Assembly: GCF_038595055.1 (NCBI RefSeq)
Contig: NZ_CP152002.1
Location: forward strand, 3,640,501 to 3,704,500
Source: Paenibacillus sp. FSL R7-0345
GTDB lineage: Bacteria; Bacillota; Bacilli; Paenibacillales; Paenibacillaceae
Direction of reading: 5' to 3'
DNA length: 64,000 nucleotides
Below, piece after piece: positions 43,957 through 52,635 of this stretch (positions within the stretch are counted from its first letter, which is position 1; the number at the start of each line of letters is the position of its first letter). The translations under genes were made by a program, and so were the position numbers. The notes below the pieces were generated by a model that did not search any database, had not been told where the DNA came from, and saw only the letters and a program-made list of their open reading frames with translations.

Positions 43957-45525
43957 ATGAAGATTAATTTACAAGAAACATCAAAGCCCCTGAAGCATAT
44001 CTGGTCGGCCTGTGTGGGAGCGGGACGTGCAAACGAAGGGCTCCGTGCAGATTGGCAAGAGCATCTGAGCGAGGCTGTGGAGCAGTGCGGCTTCCGATAT
44101 TTGCGTTTTCATGGTTTGCTGCATGATGATATGCATGTGTACCGGGTAATTGACGATACAGAGATATACAATTTTCAATATGTAGACAAGCTTTTTGATG
44201 CAATGCTTGATCGTGGAATCCGTCCGTTCGTGGAATTCGGCTTCATGCCCCTTGATTTGGCTTCTACGGAGCAGACGCAGTTCTGGTGGAAGGGCAACAT
44301 CTCCCCTCCCAATGATTATGACAAATGGGGAGAGCTCGTCTCGCGTTGTGTGCAGCATTGGCGGGAGCGCTATGGAGATGAAGAGATACGCCGCTGGTAT
44401 TTCGAAATCTGGAACGAGCCGAATCTTCCGGCATTTTGGGGTGGGACCAAATCGGAGTACTTCCGGTTATATGAAGTATCAGTGAAGGCAATTAAGGCGA
44501 TTGATCCGCTGCTTCGTGTCGGCGGACCGGCAACGAGTAATTTTGTGCCGGACAGCCGCTTTGACGGAGAGGTAGAGGATGTGTCGAAGCACCTGACATT
44601 GGTTACTGAAGATTTGGATGCTTTAAGCTGGAAGGGTGTCTGGATCGAGGATTTCCTCTGCTTCTGCGCAGAGAAGGAGCTGCCGGTTGATTTTGTCTCC
44701 ACTCATCCGTATCCGACTGATTTTGCATTGGATGGCTTTGGCAATTATGCCGGACGCTCCCGTCATGCCGGTTCAACCAAGGATGATATTGAATGGCTTC
44801 GGACGGTCATTGCCGGCAGCGCATATCCAGAGGTCGAGATACATCTGACGGAATGGAGCAGCAGCCCTACCTCGCGCGATTACAGTCATGATTACTTGCC
44901 GGCGGCTGCCTACGTCATCAAGACAAACCTGGAGAACTCGGATCGGATTGACTCGCTGTCGTACTGGGTGTTTACAGATGTGTTTGAGGAAGTCGGGGCG
45001 GGGCCTTCTGCCTTCCACGGCGGCTTCGGCATGTTGACGCTGCAGGGTGTGCGGAAGCCGACGTTCCACGCGTACCGCTTCCTTCATCAACTCGGCAATC
45101 AGGAGATTGGACGTGGAGAGGGGTATATACTGACCAAGACGGATGAGGGTAGGTTGGGCGGATTGTTCTATAACTATCCCGTGGGTTATGGGGGAACTGT
45201 CCCTATTTCATCATATCCGAATCAGACGGTAGCTCAGGAGGTTCAGGCCACAGGTACAGACAGATCATTCGAGCTGCTTGTTGAAGGAGTAACACCAGGT
45301 GCCGAGCTTGTGCTGCAGATTTTGGACAGTGATCATGGTGTAGCGATCAAGCTATGGAATGAGATGGGAGCTCCGCAATCGCCTAGCCGAGAGCAGATTA
45401 GACAACTAAAGGATTACGCGAACCGTTTGTCCGAGCGAAAACTCACGGCGGATAAGAACGGAGTGCTTAAGCTTGGTCTGACGCTCTCTGCGTGGGCTGT
45501 CGCATCATTGTCACAAACCTCGTAG
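43957..45525 (+). CDS. GH39 beta-xylosidase
   Basis: A 522-residue GH39 glycosidase without a signal peptide. It has a TIM barrel with acid/base Glu154 in FEIWNEPNLPAFW and nucleophile Glu299 in IHLTEWSSSP, plus the typical N-terminal block YLRFHGLLHDDMHVY and barrel segments RPFVEFGFMP and VDFVSTHPYPTDF. A beta-sandwich tail follows. GH39 enzymes release xylose from xylo-oligosaccharides; some act on iduronides, so substrate is not certain in this uronate-oriented region. The ATG follows the GH43 stop directly, with GGAGG 9 bases upstream. A terminator about 50 bases downstream ends this operon. Confidence 0.94.
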   Translation: MKINLQETSKPLKHIWSACVGAGRANEGLRADWQEHLSEAVEQCGFRYLRFHGLLHDDMHVYRVIDDTEIYNFQYVDKLFDAMLDRGIRPFVEFGFMPLDLASTEQTQFWWKGNISPPNDYDKWGELVSRCVQHWRERYGDEEIRRWYFEIWNEPNLPAFWGGTKSEYFRLYEVSVKAIKAIDPLLRVGGPATSNFVPDSRFDGEVEDVSKHLTLVTEDLDALSWKGVWIEDFLCFCAEKELPVDFVSTHPYPTDFALDGFGNYAGRSRHAGSTKDDIEWLRTVIAGSAYPEVEIHLTEWSSSPTSRDYSHDYLPAAAYVIKTNLENSDRIDSLSYWVFTDVFEEVGAGPSAFHGGFGMLTLQGVRKPTFHAYRFLHQLGNQEIGRGEGYILTKTDEGRLGGLFYNYPVGYGGTVPISSYPNQTVAQEVQATGTDRSFELLVEGVTPGAELVLQILDSDHGVAIKLWNEMGAPQSPSREQIRQLKDYANRLSERKLTADKNGVLKLGLTLSAWAVASLSQTS

Positions 45526-45578
45526 TTTTGGATACAGGCTTAGCCTTGACTTTCAGTTCCTCATCAATTACAAATGAA

Positions 45579-45611
45579 GGCATCCGTATTGTTGCGGATG
45601 TCTTTATTTCT
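45579..45611 (+). terminator. Terminator after GH39 gene
   Basis: GGCATCCG (45579) pairs with CGGATGTC (45595) and is followed by TTTATTTCTTT. Confidence 0.75.
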
Positions 45612-45663
45612 TTGAGAATCAATATGCCGTTAACATCGGCGGACCAATCGGAGGGAGCCTTCC

Positions 45664-46683
45664 ATGAAGGGGATATTTTTTGCAGATAGATCAAGTCCTG
45701 CGTTCAGTCAAGCTACATTCTATGAGGTGTTTAACGAGTACACGATAGAGAGGTTGTCTAATCTAATTGAGATTTCACCAGAGATTCTGGACCGGAACAG
45801 GATGTCAGAGATGGCCGATACACTTGCAGAAACAGAATTGCTGTTCTCTTCATGGGGGATTGGAGAGCTAACGGAGCAGGAGATCCAAACCTACTTTCCG
45901 AAATTAAAGGCTGTATTCTATGCAGCAGGAACAGTTAAGTTTTTTGCACAGCCGTTCTTTAATTGTGGCATTCGCGTATTCAGCTCCCAGGCTGCTAATG
46001 CGGTGCCGGTAGCTGAATTTACGCTTGCGCATATTTTGCTTGCGAACAAGGGGGCAATTCCTACATTTCATAAATATGGACAAGATGGCTACGCGTCGGC
46101 AAAAGCCTATGCGGGCCGGTTTGAAGGGAATTTTGAGTCCCGTGTAGGTATCCTTGGCGCCGGGCGCATCGGCCGCAAGGTAATTGAACTGTTACAACCG
46201 TTTGATCTGGACGTGCTGGTATACGACCGTTTTCTATCTGATGAAGATGCGGCAGCTTTAGGAGCATCCCGGGCTTCACTTGATCTGATCTTTAGCACTT
46301 GTGGCGTTATTTCAAATCACCTGGCAGATAACCCTGAAACAAGAGGGCTGATTCATTATGAATACTTGAGCCAAATGAATGACTATTCAACCCTGATTAA
46401 TACCGGCGCGGGACCGCAAATTCCAACGCCAGATCTGCTTGCTGTTCTCCGTGAGAATCAGACACTAACCGCCGTGCTGGATGTTACAGAGCCTGAGCCG
46501 CTTCCGACTGAACATCCCTTCTTTGCTATGAAGAATGTAATTTTGACACCAAGAATCTCCGGAAGCATCAGCAACGAGGTTGCCCGGATGGGGGAGTATA
46601 TGCTGGAAGAATGCGAGGCTTTTATGAAAGGCCATACTTTGCGCTATGAGATCCTGCCGGAGATGCTTCACACACTGGGGTAA
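45664..46683 (+). CDS. 2-hydroxyacid dehydrogenase-like protein with altered catalytic residues
   Basis: A 339-residue protein with the D-isomer-specific 2-hydroxyacid dehydrogenase fold. It has a Rossmann motif GILGAGRIGRKVIELL (about 163-178) and an N/C-terminal substrate domain. The usual catalytic Arg (in INTARG) is replaced in TLINTGAGPQIP, and the usual His (in TPHIAG) is Arg in TPRISGS; the Glu region VTEPEPLP is kept. Either it uses different chemistry or it is a non-dehydrogenase NAD-binding relative. GGAGGGAG precedes the ATG. The AraC gene starts 11 bases after its stop, so they form an operon. Confidence 0.88.
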   Translation: MKGIFFADRSSPAFSQATFYEVFNEYTIERLSNLIEISPEILDRNRMSEMADTLAETELLFSSWGIGELTEQEIQTYFPKLKAVFYAAGTVKFFAQPFFNCGIRVFSSQAANAVPVAEFTLAHILLANKGAIPTFHKYGQDGYASAKAYAGRFEGNFESRVGILGAGRIGRKVIELLQPFDLDVLVYDRFLSDEDAAALGASRASLDLIFSTCGVISNHLADNPETRGLIHYEYLSQMNDYSTLINTGAGPQIPTPDLLAVLRENQTLTAVLDVTEPEPLPTEHPFFAMKNVILTPRISGSISNEVARMGEYMLEECEAFMKGHTLRYEILPEMLHTLG

Positions 46684-46694
46684 GGAGGAGCAAA

Positions 46695-47930
46695 ATGGTC
46701 AACCATAAAGATTCTTCTGCGTTTTCGGAAGTAATAAGAGAAGCACTAATATACCGCTTAATCACATTTGGTATGACTCCTTTCCATTCGGAGGATTCTC
46801 TGGCCGGTATCGTCAGACAAATATTTCCCAATAGAATTTTAATAGTATTTGTATTAAGAATAGGCGGAGCCCACATCAAGTCCTCTGATCTGACATTGAG
46901 CCTGCTTGCACCGATTAAGGAGCGAATAAGAAATCGCCTTGTCTGTGAAGGTGTGCTGTGCGGTGATAATCTGGCCGCTATAGTTGTTAACACCGAGATT
47001 TGGGAGGAGAAGTACGTTACCGAGCTGAAGCAAGAACTTGCTGAAGAGTTAATGCGATTAGAGTCGCGGCTTAAGAATAGTGCAACCCTCTGTATTGGTA
47101 TTGGTTCCATAATTAATCGTGTGGAAGAACTAAAGTTCAGTTATAGACAAGCTCTTGCAGCAAGTGAGTATCAAACGTTGTTAGGCAGTAGGTCAGTTAT
47201 TGAGTACGCCGAAATTGTGAACCGTGAGACCCACAAAGGAGAGTATCCATTTGATACAGAGGCGCTCTTGCTTCACGCCGTCCGTGGTGGTCAACAAGAA
47301 CGGGCAGTGCAACTGTTGAATCAATTTATCCAGGAGATTGCCAAGGGGACGGTTCGTGAGCTTCATTTAAGTCTGCTCCAATTGGGCTCTGCAATCAAAC
47401 GCATACCATTGCCTGATGAGAAGGGGGATGGGGCGGAGCCGCTTCGTTTGATTACGCTGGATCAGGAGCTTTTGTCAGCAAATGAGCTTGAGCGAAAGCT
47501 TCAGCTGGTGAGGCTGGAAATTGAGAAGCGAGTCCATTACAAGAACCAAGAAGAACGCGAGAAAAGAGTCGGAATTACCCAAACTGCCACAAACTATATT
47601 GAGCAGAATTACAACCGCTTCGATCTGTCAGTTGAGTCATTGGCCGAGCATGTCGGATTTTCGGCGGGTTACATCAGAAGGCTGTTCAAGGACGTCTACG
47701 GTTGTTCACCTACAGAGTATATCTTTAATCTGCGGCTGGATAAAGCTAAGCAACTGCTGAGAGAAACCGATCAGACTGCGAAGATTATTGCAGAAGAGGT
47801 TGGATACGGCAACATCAAGTATTTTTATAACACCTTCAAAAAAAACGTGGGTTTGACTACATTTGAGTATCGGGAGCAGGCAAGAAAGCTTCCAGATCCT
47901 GAAGGGGAACGAGAATACCCTAATTTGTAG
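46695..47930 (+). CDS. AraC-family regulator without receiver or membrane sensor
   Basis: A regulator of 411 residues. Residues about 20-180 resemble the degenerate GGDEF-like middle domain of YesN/YtdP-type regulators (VCEGVLCGDNLAAIVV, LCIGIGSIINRVEELKFSYRQALAASEY). The C-terminal 100 residues are a typical AraC HTH pair (LSVESLAEHVGFSAGYIRRLF and AKIIAEEVGYGNIKYFYNTF). The N-terminal receiver of YesN and the membrane sensor of YtdP are both missing, so the signal input is unclear. GGAGG precedes the ATG. It probably regulates the surrounding glycosidase genes. Confidence 0.88.
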   Translation: MVNHKDSSAFSEVIREALIYRLITFGMTPFHSEDSLAGIVRQIFPNRILIVFVLRIGGAHIKSSDLTLSLLAPIKERIRNRLVCEGVLCGDNLAAIVVNTEIWEEKYVTELKQELAEELMRLESRLKNSATLCIGIGSIINRVEELKFSYRQALAASEYQTLLGSRSVIEYAEIVNRETHKGEYPFDTEALLLHAVRGGQQERAVQLLNQFIQEIAKGTVRELHLSLLQLGSAIKRIPLPDEKGDGAEPLRLITLDQELLSANELERKLQLVRLEIEKRVHYKNQEEREKRVGITQTATNYIEQNYNRFDLSVESLAEHVGFSAGYIRRLFKDVYGCSPTEYIFNLRLDKAKQLLRETDQTAKIIAEEVGYGNIKYFYNTFKKNVGLTTFEYREQARKLPDPEGEREYPNL

Positions 47931-48049
47931 CGGGGTGTGATTTCCGATTTGGTCTTTGGGGTTCAACTTTGGTGACTTGTCCATTGCCTGTGGTCAGGGT
48001 ACATTGGAGCCAGAAGCAGTAATCCCAAATACAAGGAGAGAGCATAATC

Positions 48050-49180
48050 GTGAAAAATCCTGGTGTGGAGCAATGGCTAAGCGAGGTCTGGAGCAAGCTT
48101 GAGTCCAAGATGTCGGCGGAGTGCGATAGAATTGGTGACAGAATCCCATACATTCCAGAGGATGGCCATTATAAAGTAGATATGGCGGAAAAGGATATCT
48201 ATTGGTGGACAAACGGCTTTTGGCCCGGTATGTTGTGGCAGATGTATGGAGCGACTGGACTGGAGAAATACAGATTAGCTGCAGAAGGTGTAGAACTGAA
48301 GCTGGATGCTGCATTTGATGGTTTCGAGGGTCTGCACCATGACGTAGGGTTCATGTGGCTGCATTCGGCAGTAGCCAGCTATCGTCTGACCGGTAATGCC
48401 CGGTCCAAGGTGCGCGGTATTCATGCTGCGAATCTGCTCGCCGGCCGGTATAATCCGCGGGGGAAGTTCATTCGTGCCTGGAACGATGATTGTACAGGCT
48501 GGATTATCATTGATAGCATGATGAATATTCCGATTCTGTACTGGGCCAGCCGGGAACAGAATGATCCCCGTTTTGAATATGTAGCTAGAGACCATGCTGA
48601 TACTGTACTGAACCGGGCGATTCGTGAAGACGGCTCCAGCAACCATATCGTTGTTCTTGATCCCGAGAACGGGGATTTTGTTGAAGCGCCGGGAGGACAG
48701 GGCTACGCTTCAGGCTCATCCTGGTCGCGTGGCCAGAGTTGGGCGCTGTACGGCTTTGCACTCAGTTACCGCCATACTAAAGACGAGCGGTATCTAAATG
48801 CCGCCAAGCGGATTGCGCATTATTTTATCGCAAATGTGTCAGTCACCGGCTATGTGCCGCTAGTTGATTTCAGAGCACCGAAAAGCCCGGTCTACTGGGA
48901 TACAACGGCTGGAGTATGCGCTGCCTGTGGCCTGCTAGAAATTGCCGAATGGGTGCCAGAACTGGAGAAAACATTCTACACTGACTCAGCCATAGCTATT
49001 CTGCAGAACATCGATGAGAAATTTTGTAATTGGAATTCAGATGAAGATTCCATTGTAGCTGGAGGGGTTGCCGCCTACCATAGCCGCAACGGTGATTTCG
49101 ACGTTCCAATTTTATATGGAGATTATTTCTTTATTGAAGCCATTACTCGCCTTTTGGGCAAACATACTCTACTATGGTAG
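48050..49180 (+). CDS. Unsaturated glucuronyl hydrolase, GH88
   Basis: A cytoplasmic enzyme of 376 residues that hydrates the 4,5-unsaturated uronic acid at the non-reducing end of lyase products, releasing the neighbouring sugar. It is an (alpha/alpha)6 barrel with the two catalytic Asp positions of GH88: Asp98 in LHHDVGFMWL and Asp155 in WIIIDSMMNIP. Supporting segments are DIYWWTNGFWPGMLW, SSWSRGQSWALYGFALSYRHT and YWDTTAGVCAACGLLE. GTG 48050 follows AAGGAGAG. Together with the two lyase-like genes at 57799 and 61235 it implies that a uronic-acid polymer is cut by lyases and the oligosaccharides imported. Confidence 0.94.
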   Translation: MKNPGVEQWLSEVWSKLESKMSAECDRIGDRIPYIPEDGHYKVDMAEKDIYWWTNGFWPGMLWQMYGATGLEKYRLAAEGVELKLDAAFDGFEGLHHDVGFMWLHSAVASYRLTGNARSKVRGIHAANLLAGRYNPRGKFIRAWNDDCTGWIIIDSMMNIPILYWASREQNDPRFEYVARDHADTVLNRAIREDGSSNHIVVLDPENGDFVEAPGGQGYASGSSWSRGQSWALYGFALSYRHTKDERYLNAAKRIAHYFIANVSVTGYVPLVDFRAPKSPVYWDTTAGVCAACGLLEIAEWVPELEKTFYTDSAIAILQNIDEKFCNWNSDEDSIVAGGVAAYHSRNGDFDVPILYGDYFFIEAITRLLGKHTLLW

Positions 49181-49218
49181 AATGATTTGACCGATTTAAA
49201 AGATATCTCTAATAAGGT

Positions 49219-49255
49219 AAAGCCCTTACACAACACACAAGGGCTTTATTTTTTT
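49219..49255 (+). terminator. Terminator after GH88 gene
   Basis: AAAGCCCTT (49219) pairs with AAGGGCTTT (49239), followed by ATTTTTTT. Confidence 0.9.
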
Positions 49256-49387
49256 GTCTATATTACTTTAACCATCATTTAATTAAACCTGAAGATAGTG
49301 CAAGTGTTTTGAAATAGAGATGAAGATATCGGATGTTGCTGCAAATATAATAATAGCTGAGAAAGAATCGAAAGGGTTGATAAGAAA

Positions 49388-49933
49388 ATGAATGATATAA
49401 ATCAGCAAAAAGTGAAAGCAGGTTTGCACTCATCCAGCAATTCAAGCATCTCCCCTGCAGTGAACAACAAAATAGGTTATTGGATGAAGGATGCAGAGGG
49501 ATTGCCTTGTTTCAATTACATCGGTAGAATCCCCTATTCTTCCACTTTATCTAACGGGAACAGAGTGAAATTGTCGGATGACCCATGGTTCCTGCTCGGA
49601 AACTGCCAATTGACACTTTTTACTCATGTCAGCGGGGAGTATGAATTAATCACAGGGCAACGCTCCTGGGGACGTGTGAATCAGGGTGTGAAAAAGAACT
49701 CCGGCTTAAACCGATCGGTACTGGAAATTCTAGATAGTGGCCAGGTAAAGGAAGCCATCCTTTTAACCGGAATGAATTCCTTGGCAGCAGATCCATCCGT
49801 TTGCAACCGCATATTCGGTTGTGGTTTTGCTGATTATACCTACATTATCGGATACCTGACAGTTGAAAGAAACCTCTCCGTAAAGCCATCAGACACTCCA
49901 TACAATGGGCATCGGCTTTCCTGCTTACAGTAA
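49388..49933 (+). pseudogene. N-terminal fragment of a large glycosidase-like protein
   Basis: An ORF of 181 codons with GAAAGGGTTG upstream. It encodes IGYWMKDAEGLPCFNYIG, SDDPWFLLGNCQLTLFTHVS, YELITGQRSWGRVNQG and NRIFGCGFADYTYIIGYLT, a well-structured N-terminal beta-sandwich such as precedes (alpha/alpha)6 GH domains (GH94/GH36-type). I cannot name the family with confidence. About 49905 the frame shifts: the next in-register peptide would be SAFLLTVT in another frame. The coding then switches abruptly to an unrelated isomerase sequence, so a large deletion removed the rest of this gene. Confidence 0.6.
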
Positions 49934-49938
49934 CTACA

Positions 49939-50454
49939 CTTCTGCTAAACGCCGATCCTAAGGGCGGGTGGTCCGCACCAGAAGTAAAGACCGATGACGA
50001 TTTAAAACGACAAGGTGAAAATATTGCAAGAATTGATGAAATAGCGAGAGCTTCCGGTATTGTATGTTGTTTTCACAATCACGGCGCAACAAAGCCGCTC
50101 GCCGAAGGTGATCTTCGATCGGTAACAGAATTTGCTGGAAATGAGGTGAAACTATGCATTGATACAGGGTAGGCTCATGTTGCAGGGTACGATCCTATTT
50201 CGTGGATACGTGACTACTCTGAGCGGATACACGCTGTTCATCTACGTAATCAACGAGGGCCGGTCCCTTCAGTCCAGTTTAATGAAGGTGATATAGACAC
50301 GAGGGAATTTTTGTAAACTATAAACGAAATTAGCTATTCCGGTTGGCTGACATTTGAACTCCATCATTTAGTTGAGACATGTTCTGTTTTAAGTGTATCG
50401 GAGGCGACCAAGCGTTCTGTAAATTTACTGATCAATTCTATAGAACACATTTAA
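49939..50454 (+). pseudogene. Sugar phosphate isomerase/epimerase-like protein, 3' part with two stops
   Basis: One plus-strand frame reads LLLNADPKGGWSAPEVKTDD, …CCFHNHGATKPLAEGDL, KLCIDTG-stop-AHVAGYDPISWIRDY, …HAVHLRNQRG, …TREFL-stop-TINEI, GWLTFELHH, and ends with TAA at 50452-50454. This is the C-terminal two thirds of an AP-endonuclease-2-type TIM barrel (sugar phosphate isomerase/epimerase), with metal-ligand motifs FHNH, IDTG and HLRN. Two in-frame stops (TAG near 50169 and TAA near 50315) and the loss of the N-terminus make it a pseudogene. Its left end is fused to the glycosidase fragment. Confidence 0.75.
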
Positions 50455-50516
50455 ATTCAATTCCATGTGAAGCCCGGGTGGTTGTGTAATATAGGTTACT
50501 TTTTTAATCAAGGCGT

Positions 50517-50560
50517 CTAACAGCTTCCGGTCCACCGGAGGAACTGCGGACGTCTTTTTA
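50517..50560 (+). terminator. Probable terminator after the pseudogenes
   Basis: A G/C-rich hairpin centred on TTCCGGTCCACCGGAGGAA is followed by CTGCGGACGTCTTTTTATT. The stem has bulges, so the exact pairing is uncertain. Confidence 0.55.
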
Positions 50561-50602
50561 TTATTCGAAAGGAAAAGCTTTCTACATTAATTACCGTTAA
50601 TA

Positions 50603-50671
50603 AGAAAGTTGTTTTTCTATACAAAAGCCATAGGATTTTGCCTCTGCGAGTTTAAATTGCCGTGATAGAAT
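50603..50671 (+). promoter_or_regulatory. Putative second-YesN promoter of the LplB-type operon
   Basis: AGAAAGTTGTTTTT (50603-50616), then TAGGATTTT starting 28 nt after the first box (50631), then TAGAAT (50666) 35 nt further. The same 14-mer and the same 28-nt spacing to TAGGAATTT occur before the lyase gene at 61025. The two genes belong to the module served by the second kinase/regulator pair. Confidence 0.55.
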
Positions 50672-50717
50672 AAATTCACGACATGAAACAAAAGCATTCA
50701 AAGGAGGCTTTGAGAAA

Positions 50718-51674
50718 GTGAGTACCAACATTGAAGTTCAGCTCCAAGGCACGAAGACAGAAGGCAGGCTGAATCGGGCATGGGCCTTAGTCAAGCGTGA
50801 TTGGTTTCTGTATTTGCTGCTGGTTCCTTTTCTCGCATGGTATGCCATCTTCGTATTCAAACCAATGTATGGCATTCAGATTGCGTTTAAAGACTATAGC
50901 GTTTTCAAAGGGATTTCAGGTAGTGAATGGGTTGGGCTGCAGCATTTTCAGGATTTTTTACAGAGTGAGAATTTCTTGCGTGTGCTTAAGAACACATTGA
51001 TTATTAGCTTTTACACGTTGCTGTTCGTGTTTCCCGCACCAATTATTTTTGCTTTACTGCTCAATGAGGTGAAGAATTCCTTCTTCAAAAAGACGGTACA
51101 GACCTTCACCTATATGCCGCATTTTATTTCAGTGGTCATCGTTGCGGGTATTGTCACTAACTTCCTGGCCCCGACTAACGGGTTGATCAATATCATTATT
51201 GATAAGCTGGGAGGAGAGAAGATATATTTTCTGGCTGTTGCTGATTACTTCAGGACAATTCTCAACTCCATGAGTATCTGGCAGAGCACAGGATTCTCGG
51301 CAATCATCTATATAGCTGCACTTTCGGGGGTCAACCAAGAACTATATGAAGCAGCGGTTATCGATGGAGCAAACAAATGGAAGCGTACACTCAATGTGAC
51401 AATTCCTGGTATTTTGCCGACAATTATGATTATGCTGATTCTGCAGGTTGGGCACTTGCTGGATGTGGGATATGAAGCCATCGTGTTGCTGTATCAACCA
51501 GTAACATATGCTACCGCAGATGTTATCAGTACTTACGTATACCGCGAAGGGATAGTAAACGGCAGATATGATATGGCTGCAGCAGTAGGGCTTTTCAATT
51601 CAGTAATCGGATTTATCCTTATAATTGTTGCTAACAAGTTAAGTAAGAAGTATACAGAATCTGGCTTATGGTAG
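50718..51674 (+). CDS. ABC transporter permease, LplB type
   Basis: A permease of 318 residues with six helices. The N-terminal WFLYLLLVPFLAWYAIFVFKP and YGIQIAFKDYSVFKGISGS are hallmarks of LplB/YteP-type permeases of complex-oligosaccharide (often rhamnogalacturonan, xylan or uronide) importers. The EAA loop is EAAVIDGANKWKRTLNVTIP (about residue 212). GTG start with AAAGGAGG 10 bases upstream. It is the first gene of the second transporter operon, ahead of its partner permease and the lipoprotein. Confidence 0.93.
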   Translation: MSTNIEVQLQGTKTEGRLNRAWALVKRDWFLYLLLVPFLAWYAIFVFKPMYGIQIAFKDYSVFKGISGSEWVGLQHFQDFLQSENFLRVLKNTLIISFYTLLFVFPAPIIFALLLNEVKNSFFKKTVQTFTYMPHFISVVIVAGIVTNFLAPTNGLINIIIDKLGGEKIYFLAVADYFRTILNSMSIWQSTGFSAIIYIAALSGVNQELYEAAVIDGANKWKRTLNVTIPGILPTIMIMLILQVGHLLDVGYEAIVLLYQPVTYATADVISTYVYREGIVNGRYDMAAAVGLFNSVIGFILIIVANKLSKKYTESGLW

Positions 51675-51678
51675 GTGA

Positions 51679-52548
51679 ATGCAAATGATGGAGAGTCGTG
51701 GAGAGAAGATTTTTTATGGATTCAACTATTTAATTCTAGGTTTGTTCGCTTGCTGTACCTTGTATCCATTCCTGTATGTGCTGTCTGCTTCATTTAGTTC
51801 GCCGCAGGCGGTGGTCACAGGCCAGGTGCTTCTGTTTCCAAAAGGAATTACAATGGAAGCTTATAATGCTGTATTTAATGAAAAAGGAATTTGGATGGGG
51901 TACGCCAATACAATCTTTTACACTGTTGCGGGTACACTGACCAGTATGGCTTTGACTATTGCGGGAGCATATGCCTTGTCTAAAAAAAGATTGAAGGGCC
52001 GCGTAGCCATCAATATGCTGATCTCATTTACACTGATTTTCAGCGCTGGAATGATTCCCATGTATCTGAATTTCCGTGATTTGGGACTGCTCGATAATCG
52101 GTGGGGAATTGTTATTGGGTTTGGGCTGAATACGTTCAACTTCATTATTCTACGAACCTTCTTCCAATCGATCCCCGAAGAGATAGAGGAAGCAGCCCGA
52201 ATTGACGGCGCGGGCGATATCGCAGTTATGATGAAGCTGGTGCTGCCGCTGTCCAAGGCTTCACTGGCGACCATCGCGCTGTTCTACGCAGTGGCACGCT
52301 GGAACGGATTTTTCTGGTCTATGCTGCTGCTGCGAAGTGAAGACAAATTTCCGCTTCAGCTGATTTTAAACCGGCTTGTCGTGCAAATGAAGCCATCTGA
52401 GAGCATGATGAATGATATTGCCTTTAGTACAGGGGAAACCGTAATTTATGCAACGATTATTGTTGCTATTCTGCCGATCATTATCGTGTATCCATTCATC
52501 CAGAAATACTTTGTCAAAGGCGTTATGATTGGATCTTTGAAAGGCTAA
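51679..52548 (+). CDS. ABC transporter permease, YtcP/LplC type
   Basis: The partner permease of 289 residues. It has six helices, PFLYVLSASFSSPQAVVTG after helix 1, the EAA loop EEAARIDGAGDIAVMMKLVLP (split at residue about 182-202) and C-terminus KYFVKGVMIGSLKG, all typical of the LplC/YtcP group. It begins four bases after the LplB-type gene. A hairpin in the 87-base gap to the lipoprotein gene may separate expression levels. Confidence 0.93.
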   Translation: MQMMESRGEKIFYGFNYLILGLFACCTLYPFLYVLSASFSSPQAVVTGQVLLFPKGITMEAYNAVFNEKGIWMGYANTIFYTVAGTLTSMALTIAGAYALSKKRLKGRVAINMLISFTLIFSAGMIPMYLNFRDLGLLDNRWGIVIGFGLNTFNFIILRTFFQSIPEEIEEAARIDGAGDIAVMMKLVLPLSKASLATIALFYAVARWNGFFWSMLLLRSEDKFPLQLILNRLVVQMKPSESMMNDIAFSTGETVIYATIIVAILPIIIVYPFIQKYFVKGVMIGSLKG

Positions 52549-52561
52549 GGAAGGTATCCGG

Positions 52562-52588
52562 ACGGGGTTGTGCCTGCAATCCCGTTTT
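52562..52588 (+). terminator. Intra-operon hairpin before the lipoprotein gene
   Basis: ACGGGGTTG (52562) pairs with CAATCCCGT (52577) through nine pairs, followed by TTTG. It is a weak terminator or mRNA stabiliser at the permease/lipoprotein boundary. Confidence 0.6.
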
Positions 52589-52635
52589 GATATAAAGATT
52601 CTAAGAAATTTTATAAGAACAAAGGGGGAATATTA

